From assembly GCA_026419785.1 (NCBI GenBank), contig JAODTK010000333.1, positions 682,001 to 746,000 of the forward strand: a stretch of DNA of 64,000 bases. The letters are read 5' to 3'. Position numbers and translations under genes: made by a program. Shown here piece by piece: positions 12,999-25,779 of this stretch; the first letter of the stretch is position 1, and each line of letters opens with the position of its first letter. The notes under the pieces are model-generated. The model saw only the letters and a program-made list of their open reading frames with translations, was not told the DNA's origin and ran no database searches. The stretch is from Sclerodactyla briareus. Lineage: Eukaryota; Echinodermata; Holothuroidea; Dendrochirotida; Sclerodactylidae.

Positions 12999-15900
12999 GT
13001 GAGACAGCTATTTTATTATCCTAACGAAGAAGAGGTTATCAGCAGTTTTTAACTAAGCCGATTGTCACATAATGTGATTCAATGTCCTCATCGTGTTTGT
13101 TTTCCACACACTATTTAAACCTTGGGATAATTAAGAAAGAATGCTGACATATCATAGGGTGTTTGTAACAGTTACATTAAAGAAGGAGAAAATCAGATGC
13201 ACAAGTAGAAAGTTTCATGGGACTAATCCTGAATTTAGTGGGACACATTCAAAACATTTATCTGTAGTTCTCTCAATATATTTGACAGATGCTAGCTTGT
13301 TAGTAAATCGGTCTGATGAACATCCAGTGAGAATAGAGGAGACTGAAGTACGTAAAAAGAGATGTTTTCTGTAGCCCCTTAGTTATTTTCCATTATGGGG
13401 TCAAATTCATACAATGTGTTTTTTTTTGTGGACTAATACATTATTACATTAGGGGCATTGAATAAATAACAACTTCAGAAAAGAAGATGGCTTACTCACA
13501 TCTACGAATGAGGACTCTGAATTCAAAGTCTGGAAGTGGAAGTGGGGCCAGTCCTGACTAATTAACTCAACATTCCGCTCCAAATGTCTATCATAGTTCT
13601 GTCGACCTAATCGAAATTCGAGCTTTTGTAGGTGGTTCAGAAGATTAATATTGTTACAAATACGATAAGGGTGCATATAGAACCATATATACCGTTTGGT
13701 TTTAATTCTAAGCTCCCACAATAAGTATTTGTAGAATGAAGGAATGTGATTGTACACTGAAGCACACAAATTTAAACGAGACATATACAGGCTGGTAAAC
13801 CACCAGCAACATTCATTTTTCCTGAATACTGTGATTTGTAGTGCTTGGTATTATTGCACCAACTTCACAACATTACCAATCACACCCCAGATTACCTGTT
13901 GGTTGTGAGATGCTACACGAGAGATGGGCGCGTAGTGGTATTCCGGGCGGCATTCAGTAGAAGCCTATAGCGTACTTTGTAAACTTTACTAGTATTGTTC
14001 ATTCTTGCAAATGCCAAGAAAATTCTCCGCGGTCATGCATTGGTGTGTGGGTGTTGTGTGTCAGTGATGCATGTCATGAAAAATCAATTCAAGGCCGGAA
14101 CAGAAATGTTTTTAATCATTACCATATCTGCCAAGGTTATCTAATCGTTGACCCATGTGACGTTTCAGTTCTATGACGAATTGACTGTTCGTTGGGTATT
14201 TCAGAAGTTAAAGGTACACCATGATTTATATATTTAAATATGTCAAATACCTTCGTTGAAAGAGTCGTTACAGGTCAAAGGTTCAGTCTTGAATTATATT
14301 ATAAGACCGAGGAAATGGGAAAACTTTGGTGGATTGTCATAGATTTAAACCTGTCTCAAGTTACTATGAGCGAGATGCGTGTTAATACTTCCCAATGCCA
14401 GTTGGATTTTGGCAATGGCATTGGGATGTGCTTAGAGCTCTAGATGCTTGCAGGACAGTTGCCCCTCATCAAGGAATAAACATGACATATCAATCAAATG
14501 GCACAATCAAAGCATTTGTGTGGCATGAAACGCCTACCTAAAATTATTCCAATTATGCGGACCTGTAATCAAAGGTCCGGGTCACTTTTGGCAAAACACT
14601 GCGATTTTCAGCATAATAACTTTATGGGCTAGAACTGTCGGAGGGTTTTTATTTTTTTTACAAGGATTGTGGAGTTTCTAGGCAGTTAAAAAGTGGAAAA
14701 ATGGTATATAAGGGTGTGGTACCATGAGTCAAACACTGAATCATATGAGTTTAAAACGTTAAAAAGTTGGCATCAAGGTACCCACAGTTTAAATCAGAGA
14801 ACGGGGTAACTTCATTTTATTTGATTTTATTTGAATTAAAAAAACTGTCATGCATATCATCGAGGTCATTCAAGGGAAACATGCTCTAACAGTGCTAATC
14901 TTCCATGTTGATGCAGCAATTTTTCACTGGATGGTGCCATGGTATGATTGTTTAGTTTGTGAAAAGAGTGTAGACATTCATGGGTGTGATAACATTTTCA
15001 TGGCAAAAACGATGTCATTCAAAGGGCACTCAAGGCCACTGGCCTGGCAGGTCTGATTTTTTTTTTTCAGGATAACAAACCTTCGTGGACAGTGGTGTCA
15101 TGTCAATTTTTAGGGCAAAGTTTTGTATATCAGCTTACTAGCAAGTGACGATTGGGCTTCCAGGTTGAAGGGGGTCTGAATGTTGATTGTTGTGGTATCG
15201 TAGAGATTAGGAGGGCGTGGTATTGGGGCGAGGCAAAGTGTAGGGTTGTGGACTGGGGAGCAGAGGGGGGAAGACGAAAAATAAAAAAAAAAAAAAAAGA
15301 AAGAAGGACAGAGATACGTTACGGGGATAGGTGCGGGGGAGTGTAGTGATTACTTGTACTACACCATAATGGGATTGGACAACCACATTGCATTGTTTTA
15401 AATAAATAGAAAAAACCTGTGCCGACAGGTAGAGAAGGACAGGAATTGGTAGTGTCTCGATCAGGGTCATTTTATTTTGGGGTGTTTAAAATGAGGTTTC
15501 AAGATGCCAGACCCTTGCTCTAATTGCGCTTAGGTCAGTATCAATCGTTGAAATTTAAATTATTGTTAGCCCTAAGAAACTATGGTTAAGAGGAGAAATG
15601 AGTAGAGTGGTGAGGAAACGGTTATATGACAACGTCTGGCGATTTAAGGCTAAAAAGTCCTAATAATCTGTGTTGCATTCAATTAGGACCAAGTGAGGTT
15701 TCATTGGATTGAGAGATTGGGTAGATAGAATTTAAAAATCTATTGTTGTAAATTATGTGTAAAATCATCAGGAGCGAAAAGGATAGTGATTTTCCTATTC
15801 TGAGTGAAGGCAGCATATGATCTGGTTCGTCGAATGCCTCGGTCCTTGTGGTGAATTTCCGAGCAGCACACACTTGTTTGTTCCATGCAGTCTGTAATTG

Positions 15901-16850
15901 TATTATTTTTTTTGATATTTAATCATCCTACTACAGCTAACTGGTTTTTGGTTGCGGAATGGAGGCGCCTCCTGTGTGGCACAGTTTACGCTAATAAAGT
16001 CACGTTTACTACCCTGAGAAATGATTGGAAAGTCTATTTGTTGGGGTAATGCGTCGTATATAGGTATATGGTTTCGTAGAATATTTATCAATTTATTATA
16101 TATATAATTTTATTTCAAAATGTATGAATACATAATGATCGATAACTTATTCAAGATTACTACATATCACGAAAACTCAGTAATCGTACAAAACGATACT
16201 CATTGACATTCCATTTTTTACCACGGTACTATTCCCTGCAACGTGTTTTCTTGCAATATTTCGAGTGCAATGTCCCTGTGGGGATCACCATCTTTGAACC
16301 TAACCCGCAAGCAACATCGTCCTCTCAATTGTTCGGAAGACAGAAGCTTGTGGACAGTTTAGAACGCACGCCGCCGATCTGTCTCGTCTTTAGTACTTGA
16401 AAGTAATCCATAGGTGCGAATGCGTGGTGCGGTATGAATGCAAACAATTTAATTGTTACTCTTGATATAGAAGCGAATATTTCAAATGAAATGTACAGTC
16501 AAAATGTACATTGATGTGATGAAAACAGAAAGGTACTTTTTCTACTTTATACTTATATTGTGAAGCGCCTAGAAATATCTTTTTAGTTGACAACATCGCT
16601 ATATAAATATTGTTAATAAATAATCAAAATTACGAGAACCATAATAAATACAGCAGCGCCGTATAAGGAGTTGACTTGGCTTCATGAGGGAGATATTACA
16701 AAGACTCTATTTGCGATATGCGGCATCAACGCCCGCATTGGTTCTCAAGTAGCATTTTGTCTACGCGAGGCTCGTTTCAATTTATTTAGAATAGTTTTTT
16801 CTGTCCCCCACCTGTCTGCTGACATCAATCTCTCATAACCCACTACGAAT
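12999..16850. other. no recognised gene
   Basis: Contains a 111-codon minus-strand frame at 13449-13784 without recognisable motifs, a purine tract at 15276-15305 and AT-rich sequence. I see no splice-bordered or family-matching coding segment. Confidence 0.4.
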
Positions 16851-16854
16851 TGCT

Positions 16855-16960
16855 AGGTTTTCGCTACGCATGGCGTAGCCACCGGGGGCGTGGGGGCGCG
16901 CGCCCCTCCCATAAAAGTTGGTCCCCCTCCCACCCCATGCGCCCCCACTCCCCACTGAGA
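16855..16960. repeat. GCGTAGCC-type element end
   Basis: CGCTACGCATGGCGTAGCCACC is close to an inverted repeat and is followed by C-rich text with CGCGCGCCCCTCCCATAAAA. GGGGCGTAGC-type termini are seen again at 35835, 37004 (inverted) and 47751. This suggests ends of a dispersed DNA element family. Confidence 0.4.
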
Positions 16961-17689
16961 ATCTGAGTGTTTACTGTTTTCATTGAAAACAAAAATCACC
17001 AAATCCTCATCCTACATTAAAGAGTTGCGCATCGGAACAGGGCAAAATGTTGACACTCAGTTTTCTGAAGAAAAAAATCCTCGCGCTACTCTCGAATACG
17101 GGTATCTGTTCCTGTTCGCGGTGTCCGACCTTCATCAGTAATAACTGCGCGAAAGATGGAACAGCCTACAATTTCGGTAAATCATTATAATCCATGACAT
17201 GCAGATTCCAACTTTTGGGCCAGGAAATATTTTGAAGAATGCAGTGCACTGAGTGCAGTAGTCGTTGGGTTTGTTTGGGGGAGTGACCCAATGACTGTGG
17301 TTAACTGAACCGGTATGGTTTATTATGAACATCGAGAAATTGGGTTGTTATATAGGGAAGTAGGCAGCGAGCGAGCGAAGTATGTGTTCGAGAAAATGAG
17401 AGGCTGAAAATTCGAGCAAAATAAATATCGACCAAACGGAATGGACGGAAAAACTGGATAGTTGCCGGGTGAACCCAGGGAAAGTAGTAGGGGGCCAAAG
17501 CGGCACTGTTTCTTTCTCATACTGCCATAATATATATGTGCGGTAGCAACATGGTGATAACCAGGACATGGAGATGCCTCTCCGAGGCGAGAAATGGGAA
17601 AGATTTCCTCGGATGAAAATTTTCGGATCATAATATCCGACATGAATAGCCTCAAATCAGGAATTGCCATTTCCTGGTAACTAGGGGGT

Positions 17690-17790
17690 TTCAGGCTCAA
17701 AAATCCCCAATGGTGGCGCTCCGCTCAGATAGTCAGTCGCAGCGGTCGCCGCCCCTCCCATAAAACTTCCCCTTCAGTGATTGTCTGACC
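17690..17790 (+). repeat. dispersed GC-rich motif (family B)
   Basis: CCAATGGTGGCGCTCCGCTCAGATAG followed by GCCCCTCCCATAAAA. Comparable motifs with GCTCCGCGCCAAC...GGTGGCGC...CCGCTCAGATG occur at 18345, 21335 (inverted), 22716, 53685 and 59090. Confidence 0.5.
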
Positions 17791-18159
17791 CGCCTCGCTG
17801 GTAGTCTATACGACCTACAATACTTTTTGAAATCGCATGAAAAAAGGACGTCTCGAATATTTATTGAACCAGCTCAGAAAAGGATGATGTCAGGAATTTG
17901 TGAAAGGGGAAAGGAGCAAAGACTAGAAAGCCCGGAAGGCCTAAAAGGTGAAAGCACTACCGCCTCCCAGAATACGTTATTTTTGGAACGGAATAGGTGT
18001 TATAGTGTGCTATAGCGTGACAGAATGCATTAACAGCTGCCTGGAAAGAAATTGTCCGCACGATACTTTGACCGATGATATGAAATTGAGCCTGGACAAA
18101 GCAAAGTGAAAGAAGTACCTCAAATATTTAACCTACTGAGCGCACATTCCTTAGTTTAT

Positions 18160-18440
18160 GCCCCCCAAAATGTGGCAGACAGAACTAGACGCGCTCCGCG
18201 CGCAATATAGTGTCGTCCTTCGTGGGAGATTGGGACAATTTAATGCCCACCATTTCAATAGCGAAAAGCTGTGCGAGTCACTGCAACATCTCCTTGAAAT
18301 AGGTCAGAAAGTGCCATTTCCTGCCATCTGGGAGGCCTAATTTGCTGAAATCTCGTCTATATACGCTCCGCGCCAACTAATAGTGGCGCCCCGCTCAGAT
18401 GGCGACATGCCTCCCTCTAGAGATGGTCCCACCCCCACAG
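18160..18440 (+). repeat. dispersed GC-rich motif (family B), long copy
   Basis: Contains GCGCTCCGCGCGCAATATAG, then TGCCATTTCCTGCCATCTGG-type text, then CGCTCCGCGCCAACTAATAG and GGCGCCCCGCTCAGATGGC. The order matches the other family B copies. It is non-coding as far as can be seen. Confidence 0.5.
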
Positions 18441-18894
18441 TTCCCCCAAAACGTTTTTTGTTTGAAAAATTACTACACCAAAAAATGTTATTAGAAACAG
18501 ACGAAATATTTTCACGTTTAAAAACGTGTTTGTGTTTACTGGTATCTTATAGGGGGCTCCCTGGAACAAGCAACACAAATAGCCAAATCCATATATCTAT
18601 AGACCTGTGCTAAGGAAACCTCAGATAGGATAACACAATTATGACTTTATTCTATAAATCTCTTAACCAAAGTGTCTTATTGTATAAAATCATTTTTGGC
18701 AAGACACGAGGTCAAATGGGAAATTGTACCAGCTCATTATGGGCAACATATGTGACGTCTGACAAATTTCCTATTTTCCACGAGAAATGTCAATCTTGAT
18801 CAAGCAATAGGGTCACTGTATGCTTAATAAGAAACTCTTAACGTTATCATATTCATAAGGATTCCCCAACGAAAACATAAGGCTCATGTACCCA

Positions 18895-19125
18895 TCAAGG
18901 CCCTTACAAAAAGTTCTATAGAATTCTATAGAGTTCTATAGGTCTCTATAGAAATGTCATTTTCTATAAATTGAGCCCATATTTTCCTATAGATTTCATA
19001 GTTTCTATAGATTTCTATAAAACATTTTTCTATTAAACATGTAAGCAGTAGTCACTCTATAGATTCTATATAGTATATATATAGAGTTCTATAGATTCAT
19101 TTTTTCAGGACTCTATAGACCTCTA
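18895..19125. repeat. TTCTATAGAA palindrome cluster, left
   Basis: Dense runs of TTCTATAGA and its variants, for example AGTTCTATAGAATTCTATAG near 18910. The core TTCTATAGAA is its own reverse complement, so the cluster can fold in many registers. Confidence 0.7.
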
Positions 19126-20759
19126 ATCAAAATCTGAAACTAATCATTGATCATATAATGATGATAATAACAATATAATAGTGATATAATAATAATAGTA
19201 ATAAATAAATTTTGAAAATAGGCTGAACGTTGTGGGGGCTGCTAGTTTAAAGGCGTCTGTTGTCTAATTCTGGCTAGTTTCCGAAATTGTTGCCGCTCAT
19301 TACACGAAAACGTCACAAACCGTTATTGATTATCTTCAAATATTAGCTGGGTACAATCACTTGTTATCATGAACGTCCCTAATTCCATGTGTCTCCTCGT
19401 CTATCAACACCTCAACTTAAGAGGAGGCCAAGCTGTTGCACTGCTGGGTGACGACAATTTGACCATGCATTTAAATGGTTGGGAGGAAGAGTTGGCTAGA
19501 TAAGGAATCAGCATTTGAATCCCCCATCTTTTACAACCCTCATAATGTGTTGACAGGCTGTTTTATTTTGGTATAGCCTATGTAAACCCCCTCCCCCCAT
19601 TCAGCCCATTTAAGAAATTAGACCTTCTAGCGATAATCAATAAAAGAGAGATTAGATATGTGAAAAGGCCTAAGATGTGTAGGTCTTCTGGCTGTTCTGT
19701 TAGCTTTCTGAAAGACTGACATTATATGCCTTAATTCTGCATGAAAATGGCAAATAGAAACTGAATTTACTTCGAACAGATTTCATTAATTTCTATAGAG
19801 TTTCTATGGAATCCTATAGAATCATTTTGGGGGTTTTGCCATTCAGATATTTATATAATGTATGCCTCTTTTATTAAACTATAATACCATTCATGATGAA
19901 TGTTTGGGATCTATAGTGAAACTGATAGGTAATTAGCTTTAACTATACAATTATTTGAATATTAACTATCTACGCATAAATTTAAATGATATTAGTCAGA
20001 TTCAAACAAACAAATCACAATGACCAAGAAACAGTTTGTGATTTTGGACAGCCTAATTCAAATGCAGCGTGGCAGTAGGCTCTGTCGTTCTGACTGCAGC
20101 ACATTCAGTCTAAATTGGTTCATTTTATTCGAGGAACATTGGATATGTACGGTATTAGTGTAATTGACCAGGAATTTTTATAGTTTCAAGTTTGTCAATT
20201 GGAAATTAGGATTGTTTCTATTGGTCATATTATTTTTTTCATATCAATGCTGAAGTTGTAGAGTGAATGTGTTATGTAGGCCTATAGCGAAACGATCATC
20301 AGTGTGGACGTTAGTACACACAGTTTGCAGTGCTATATAGCTAGGCCAAGTCTGGTTTGCAATTTGTGGATGGTTAGGCTATTATGGTAATTACCATGTT
20401 GAACAATGTGTATTTAATATGCATGGAACCCTTTGGCAGGAAAATGAGGATCACAACAATTATCTGACCGGTAGTTTCCGCGTGTGTGTGTGTTCTTGAA
20501 AATAATATTGGATAACGGCTAAGTAGGCCAAACGTTCAAAGTTAAAAATTTATTTCTGCTATTCTATTTAGCCTCAGTTATGTGTAATTGAACAGCATAG
20601 TTTTATTTTTTACTTCCGGATGCGCAATATTAAACATATATTTGATATCAAAGTTGCCCTATACAGCGCGAGACTGTCCCGGTGGGAGCGGGGTGGGAAG
20701 GGGGTAATAGCTATTCAACATTTGCCATAACCGATCAAGTCGTATATCAAGCCTGTGTT
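19126..20759. other. AT-rich spacer, no gene
   Basis: No open frame above about 60 codons and no RNA gene. A small TTCTATAGAG patch occurs at 19790-19825, between the two palindrome clusters. Confidence 0.45.
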
Positions 20760-21120
20760 CATACCATAAATTAGAATATGATTCTCTTCAGAAATTATAG
20801 AGATTATTAGAGGAATTCTATTATCGATTCCTTAGAAGACTCCACAGCGTTTCATAGATTATTATAGATTTTCTTTGGAATTCTTCACGATCCTATAGAA
20901 TTGCCTTATAATTCTTTGAATTTCTATAGAGTTTTTTAATAGAATATCTTATAGATTGCTTTAGAATTCTTTGAAATTCCTATATAGTTTCTGTGAGAAT
21001 GGAGTCGCTACAGATTTGTGTGTAACATATACTTTAGAAACCTGATAGAGTTTCTATAGAGGGGCTCTCTAGAATTGTATAGATTGTCTATGAAGTTTTT
21101 TTAAGATTCTAAAGTGCGTC
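20760..21120. repeat. TTCTATAGAA palindrome cluster, right
   Basis: Runs such as GAATTTCTATAGAG and TAGAATTCTTTGAA recur through the stretch. Together with the left cluster it brackets about 1.6 kb, as the ends of an element would, but the palindromic core hides orientation. Confidence 0.6.
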
Positions 21121-21309
21121 TTTTGTGTAGGGGGGGGCCGGGGGGACTCGCTCAAGTATGAGCTTCATTCATCCAGGTGGTGTTTACAAGCTGAGCGTCA
21201 CATGCGCGCGCACACACCCACAAACACTGTCATGACTGCATAGATTTCCTCTGACTCCATCAATAATCTTAACAAAATTCTCGACATATACAAGCTGGGT
21301 AGGTTTTAA

Positions 21310-21440
21310 AATGTGTTATCTGTATCAGGCACACTTACCGCATCTAAGCGGAGCACCATCATAGGTTGGCGCGAGCGTAGGTAAAAATTCCGGTTTTCGG
21401 GTTTTGACCCCCCTCCCCGTCCCTCCGAGATGGCTGGAAA
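21310..21440 (-). repeat. dispersed GC-rich motif (family B), inverted copy
   Basis: The reverse complement contains GCTCGCGCCAACCTATGATG followed by GTGCTCCGCTTAGATG, and upstream CCATTTCCAGCCATCTCGG. This is the same order as the + copies at 18.2 kb. Confidence 0.5.
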
Positions 21441-21689
21441 TGGCCCTTCCTGGGCTCGAACATGAACCAAACAGATACACTTTTTCCGGACCAAGTATTG
21501 CTAGTAGCTTTTCGTTCATCCACCATTTTTGAAGACTGTGTCGTTGTAAATCTGATTGGGGTTGATCCATTAGGCGAGTGGGTCAACTACGTATATATTT
21601 GGATGCGCTGTATTGAGATGCTGATTCATGCTGTTCTTATTCTAGCCGTCTGGTTATGCTACCCTACTCTATGGTATCCCTTCTATCCA

Positions 21690-21885
21690 ATGAATAGGTT
21701 AAAAAGATTCAGAATTCAGCAGCTCGAATCGTCCGTAGGGCAGGAAATTCACGCCAGTGACTCCTATTCTCCGTGAGCTGCACTGGCTGACTGTACGTAA
21801 GCGTATAATTTATAAGAGACAGGTTTTATTAGTTTTCCGGGCTCTTAAGACTGGTCGCCCCTCAGTTACCATGAGCGTCACCATG
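21690..21885 (+). pseudogene. CR1/L2-like reverse transcriptase C-terminal fragment
   Basis: One frame gives IQNSAARIVRRAG and, after a frameshift near 21735-21757, another gives TPILRELHWLTVRKRI followed by YKRQVLLVFRALKTGRP. The pattern of QN-AAR-V, then TP-L-ELHWLPV--RI-YK and later L-RP is well known from the C-terminal region of CR1/L2-clade non-LTR retrotransposon polyproteins. Only about 60 codons are left. No upstream catalytic domain is visible, so this is a 5'-truncated relic. Confidence 0.72.
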
Positions 21886-22690
21886 TGGGGGACGGGGGAC
21901 ATCCCCCCCCACAAATTGGGATATCATTATCGTTTGTCCCCCCCCCCCCCTTTACCGGACGTATAAAAATAATCGGCACATGCCCGAATTTTGTTCACAT
22001 TCAATTTTTAGTCTAACAAACAATAATCGCGTTGGAAATTGTCCACTATTCCAGGTGCGGACACAGGTGAAGATTCTGGCCCGACTCGTGCCTAAAGTGG
22101 AAGAATTACCCATGTTTAATACCGAGTTCTCGAATTTAAATCGAATAGCAAAAGTGCATAGATTTTTCAAGTGTTTCGCGCGCAATGGCGTTTTGCTTCC
22201 AGGCGTTGTAGGCGAAATATGCGATGTAATGGGCTTCGAATCATTATGTTTGCAACGTCGAATACTTTCAGGGAGCGCTTGGGGGCAGACTGTCCCCCCC
22301 CCCCATTTATTCTGAGATAAAAATCATAAGCGAAAAATTCGTGGGAATTAGGAAGGAAAAAGGCGCAAGTTAAACAATGACGAATTTTTTAGCAGGCCTC
22401 TCTATAAAATGCCCGGAAACATAAATCAATTTGTATCGCGCGCTTCGTCGCCTCGCCGTTATTGTTCCAGTGTCTGAAACTTGGTCATTTTCGGGTACAA
22501 ATTTTCTGGCTCCAAATTAAGTGGTCCCGTACGTCTATCGCCTTTCTCTTCGATCCACCAGAGACCTTTCGTTGACCCCTGGATCCCACCAACCTAGCAG
22601 AGTAGAAAAGGTAAAAAAAAACAATGTGTTATTTCGATTCGATATTCGATGGGTGCTTATTGAGTCCCTGGCAAGTGCCGTTTCTGTCGA
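21886..22690. other. C-tract-rich non-coding stretch
   Basis: Poly-C tracts occur at about 21904-21910, 21940-21950 and 22292-22303. A 111-codon + frame at 21980-22315 has no recognisable motif. No gene is called. Confidence 0.35.
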
Positions 22691-22709
22691 TCTGGAGTTA
22701 TGAAAAATT

Positions 22710-22800
22710 TGATATTTCTTGGCTCGCTTCGCGCCAACCGCTGGTGGCTGCGCCGCTTAGATGTCATTTGCATTCGATGTGTCCCCCCCCCCCACACTTT
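22710..22800 (+). repeat. dispersed GC-rich motif (family B)
   Basis: CTCGCTTCGCGCCAACCGCT, then GTGGCTGCGCCGCTTAGATG and a C tract, as in the other family B copies. Confidence 0.5.
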
Positions 22801-22959
22801 TCAAAACGGCCCGACGCCCCTGCTAGCTACTTGATTAGCATCTTGATGCGAGAGTATTGTACAAGCAGGCCAACTCGCACGCATTACAAGTTCCAACTCA
22901 AAAGTACCATATCTCGTCCAAGGATTTGGGGACAAGAAGGTGTTCCGCGTGTTTTTGCG

Positions 22960-23092
22960 ACTTTACTACTTTTGACTTGATAGGAACGTGACCTGGCGAT
23001 TGCTTGTCCAAATTGGAAAATGAATGACTCGTGACTTGACTTGACACAGGGATGACCTGTGACTTGAACACTTTGACTTGTTGCCATTGGAA
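22960..23092 (+). repeat. GACTTGA-type repeat, possible diverged hAT end
   Basis: TTTGACTTGATAGGAACGTG, TGACTTGACTTGACACAG and TTTGACTTGTTGCCATTGG resemble the subterminal GACTTGAG repeats and the GACTTGTTGGCAACTCTG terminus of the hAT element at 31.36-33.16 kb. Confidence 0.45.
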
Positions 23093-23151
23093 AAAGACAT
23101 AATTTTTTGTCTCGCCTGAATGGCCTTCAGGAAGAGACCCTAGTGGTCACT

Positions 23152-23212
23152 GGCGTGTGTGTGTGGTTTGTGTGTGGTGTGTGCGTTTGCGTGTGTGTGG
23201 TGTGTGTCACAC
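23152..23212. repeat. GT microsatellite
   Basis: Imperfect (GT)n run with GTGTGTGGTGTG variants. Confidence 0.85.
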
Positions 23213-23569
23213 TCCCTCGTTAGCAGATTTCACAATAAAACCGTGGGGGGGGCCGATCTATGACGGAAAAATTTGTTGTGTGTTAGCACCGGGGTTGGGA
23301 GCTACACGAATCTGATTAGATTTTGGGGCCAGCAGAAGGCAGGGTTATTTAGGTTGGGTAATGGATTTTAATTGAATGCAATACATATTTGTATTAAAGA
23401 GAAGTCTCTTTAGCAGATCGATTACCAACCAGGAACCGTTAGTGCTACCAGTGACATGGTAGTTTTTGAGTTTGCCATTTAATGACCCCGACACACCCCT
23501 ATTAAGTGTAGATGAGCTGATCAGATTTTCAGTAGAAAATATGCTAATTAAGTGGTTAATTTGATAATT

Positions 23570-23870
23570 TTTGCAAATTTTTTTCCAAATTCGTCGGATT
23601 CTCCCACGAAACTTGGTTGGATGTGGAGTGGTCTATTCATGGTTTCCCCGAGAAATTTTAAAAGTGAATGGGGGTCATTGGAGGTCCTTTAATGTGTTTT
23701 AATTTGCAAAATCATTTGTGCAATTTTCGAAAGTTTGTTGGATTTTCCACAAAACGTGGCAGATGTGATCCACCTTGAAATCCGATAATTTTTTAAGTAT
23801 CAGCGGGGGTCAGTATAGGTCATTGTTTGTGCCTATTCTCGCATATTTCCAATTTCAAAACTGGTACCAA
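23570..23870 (+). repeat. spacer repeat with GGATTNTCC-CGAAAC-TTGG units
   Basis: TCGTCGGATTCTCCCACGAA and GTTGGATTTTCCACAAAACG recur about 150 bp apart, each followed by GATGTG-GGTC and a GGGGGTCA phrase. A related block is at 33360-33550. Not coding. Confidence 0.5.
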
Positions 23871-24760
23871 TTTCGCCAAACTCATTTAGTATGGTCCGTT
23901 AACATTTTCTGGATCTGATGTGTTTGATGTCCCGGAAGTGGATTGAATTCCATCCATATAATCCTCTGTTTGAATAACGCACTGAGGAACGAGTAAACCA
24001 TAGCTCCTGTGACAATTATAAGCTGCCAAAGCAAACCCTCTCTTCACCAACCCAATTTGAATTAGGTAGATGATTAGACCTTCAACAAGACTGTGACATT
24101 TTTCGTTCCTCCTTCTTGACTGGGGATGTGGGGTGGGCAAATGTGCATGAAGGTTTCCTGGAGATATATTTTGGGACATCTTTGACTGCTCTGCATGCGG
24201 ATAGTTGTGGGGTGTGTGGGGGGTTTTTTTAATATGGGGGGGGGGGGTTTGCGGCTTCGAAGGGGGGGGTGGGGGTGCAGTCCTGGCTGCTTGGAGGAAT
24301 AAGAGGCACTGAATAATGAATGAAATGATTTAAAGAACATTTCAAGTTGATTTTGGGTCAAAGGAGTGTGTTGAGTGTTGAGCGATGAAATATTCAAATT
24401 GGGTAGTTATGGGAGAGAGTAGGAGGGGGGGGGGGGGGCGGGCATGGAAAAAAAAAAAAAAAAAGTAATTAAGGGACTTTTGTAATAGGAGTCAAACCTT
24501 ATTGGTCAGTTATTTTAGGAAGTTTATGTGTTATATGTGAAAAATGTGTGATGTTCGTGACATGACATGGTCTGCATGATGAACTAGTTTTGGTTGTGTA
24601 TAGGTGTAGTGTAGTAATAATAGAAACCACAATCGCGACAGGCGAGATTTACTTTTTGGCGACGCCTTGTTTTCCTTTTCATCAAACCCCGTCACCAAGC
24701 TCGGCTGGCCCGAGCGAGCGGAGCACTGCCGTACATCGTAATATATTAACAGTTAGTTAT
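23871..24760. other. G-tract-rich stretch, no gene
   Basis: Holds G tracts at about 24235-24250, 24260-24275 and 24423-24440 and an A tract at about 24450-24466. Minus-strand frames of about 100 codons cross these low-complexity tracts and carry no family motif. Confidence 0.4.
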
Positions 24761-24762
24761 AG

Positions 24763-25068
24763 AGGGGGTTGCCTCGATATCCATAAGGGTCGATATCCAT
24801 AAGGGTCATTATTCATAAGGTTCGTATCATAAAGTGCAAATTTTCGAAAAAAAGGTTGTAGTTTCATAAGGGAATAAAAGTTCAAATCCATAAAAAGGGG
24901 TCATAATCAATAAGGTTCGATATCCATAATAGAAAAAAACGTTCGATATTCATAATAGAAAGAAGGTTTGCTATTCATAATAGAACAAAAGGTTCGATAT
25001 TATAATGGACAAAAAGGTCCGATATTATGATAGAAAAAAGGGTTTCAATATCATGATGGAAAAAAGGT

Positions 25069-25072
<4 letters not shown>
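24763..25072 (+). repeat. fold-back arm: ~24 bp tandem array, left
   Basis: Outer units read CGATATCCATAAGGGT and CATTATTCATAAGGTTCG. Inner units read GGTTCGATATTCATAATAGA plus an A tract. The reverse complement of 33834-34055 shows the same progression from outer to inner units, so the two arrays behave as inverted arms. The array is broken at 25073 by a poly(A)-tailed retroelement and resumes at 28027. Confidence 0.7.

Positions 25073-25103
<31 letters not shown>
25073..25103 (-). other. poly(A) tail of retroelement
   Basis: An uninterrupted T run on the + strand at the 3' end of the minus-strand retroelement, directly abutting the interrupted tandem array. It marks the insertion junction. 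Confidence 0.85.
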
Positions 25104-25107
<4 letters not shown>

Positions 25108-25209
25108 AAAGTGACACGAGGAAGGGCGCGGAACATAATTGCCCTAAACCAAAAAGGAACCCCCAAGCACAAGAAAACTAAAAGAAAGAGGAGAGATCAG
25201 CTTGTTGAT

Positions 25210-25770
25210 TCTACTCTTGATGAAACGTTGGAGGTCAAAATCAGGAGAAAACATCCCTGAGAAAAGGAAGCCTATTCATGGCACGCGAAGTGCGAGGAAA
25301 AAAGGAGCGCGCAAAGGTTTCGGGCGATGACGTGGCAGAGCAACCGAACGGGTGGCTGGAAGAAGAAGAGAGAGTATGCGGGGTTAACCTCGAGTGAAAC
25401 GGAGAACAGATCCCCAAGCCAGAAGACAACATTTGCCCATAAAAAGTAACGGTAACGGACGGCAGAGAGATATACAGATCTGCGAATGGGATAGAGATTC
25501 AAGGGAGGAGGTAAGATGATCATCGCTGATGAGACGCCATGGCCGTTTCCTGATACGATCAAGGTACACTGAGAAGAGAGGATGCGAAAAGCCCCACCCA
25601 AATATGGCAACCATATTCCATTAGGGAGCGATGGGCTTTGTAAGCAGAAAGTAGCTGTTGTGGGGGGAAGTATTTCCTTGTGCGGAAATCGAAGCCCAAC
25701 TTGCTAGAAGCAGTAGCGATAGACTGGATATGGGAGTTCCAGGAAAGGTTGTCGCTGATTTCCATACCAA
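25210..25770 (-). pseudogene. RT C-terminal region of the 25-28 kb retroelement
   Basis: Frames at 25559-25765, 25384-25614 and 25241-25432 carry, in order, LGFDFRTRKYFPPQQLL with SLMEYGCHIWVG, then DRIRKRPWRLISDDHLTSSL, then ARSFFPRTSRAMNRLPFLRD. This is the usual run of conserved blocks after the RT domain in non-LTR polyproteins, spread over three frames. Confidence 0.8.
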
Positions 25771-25779
25771 GAGATATTA

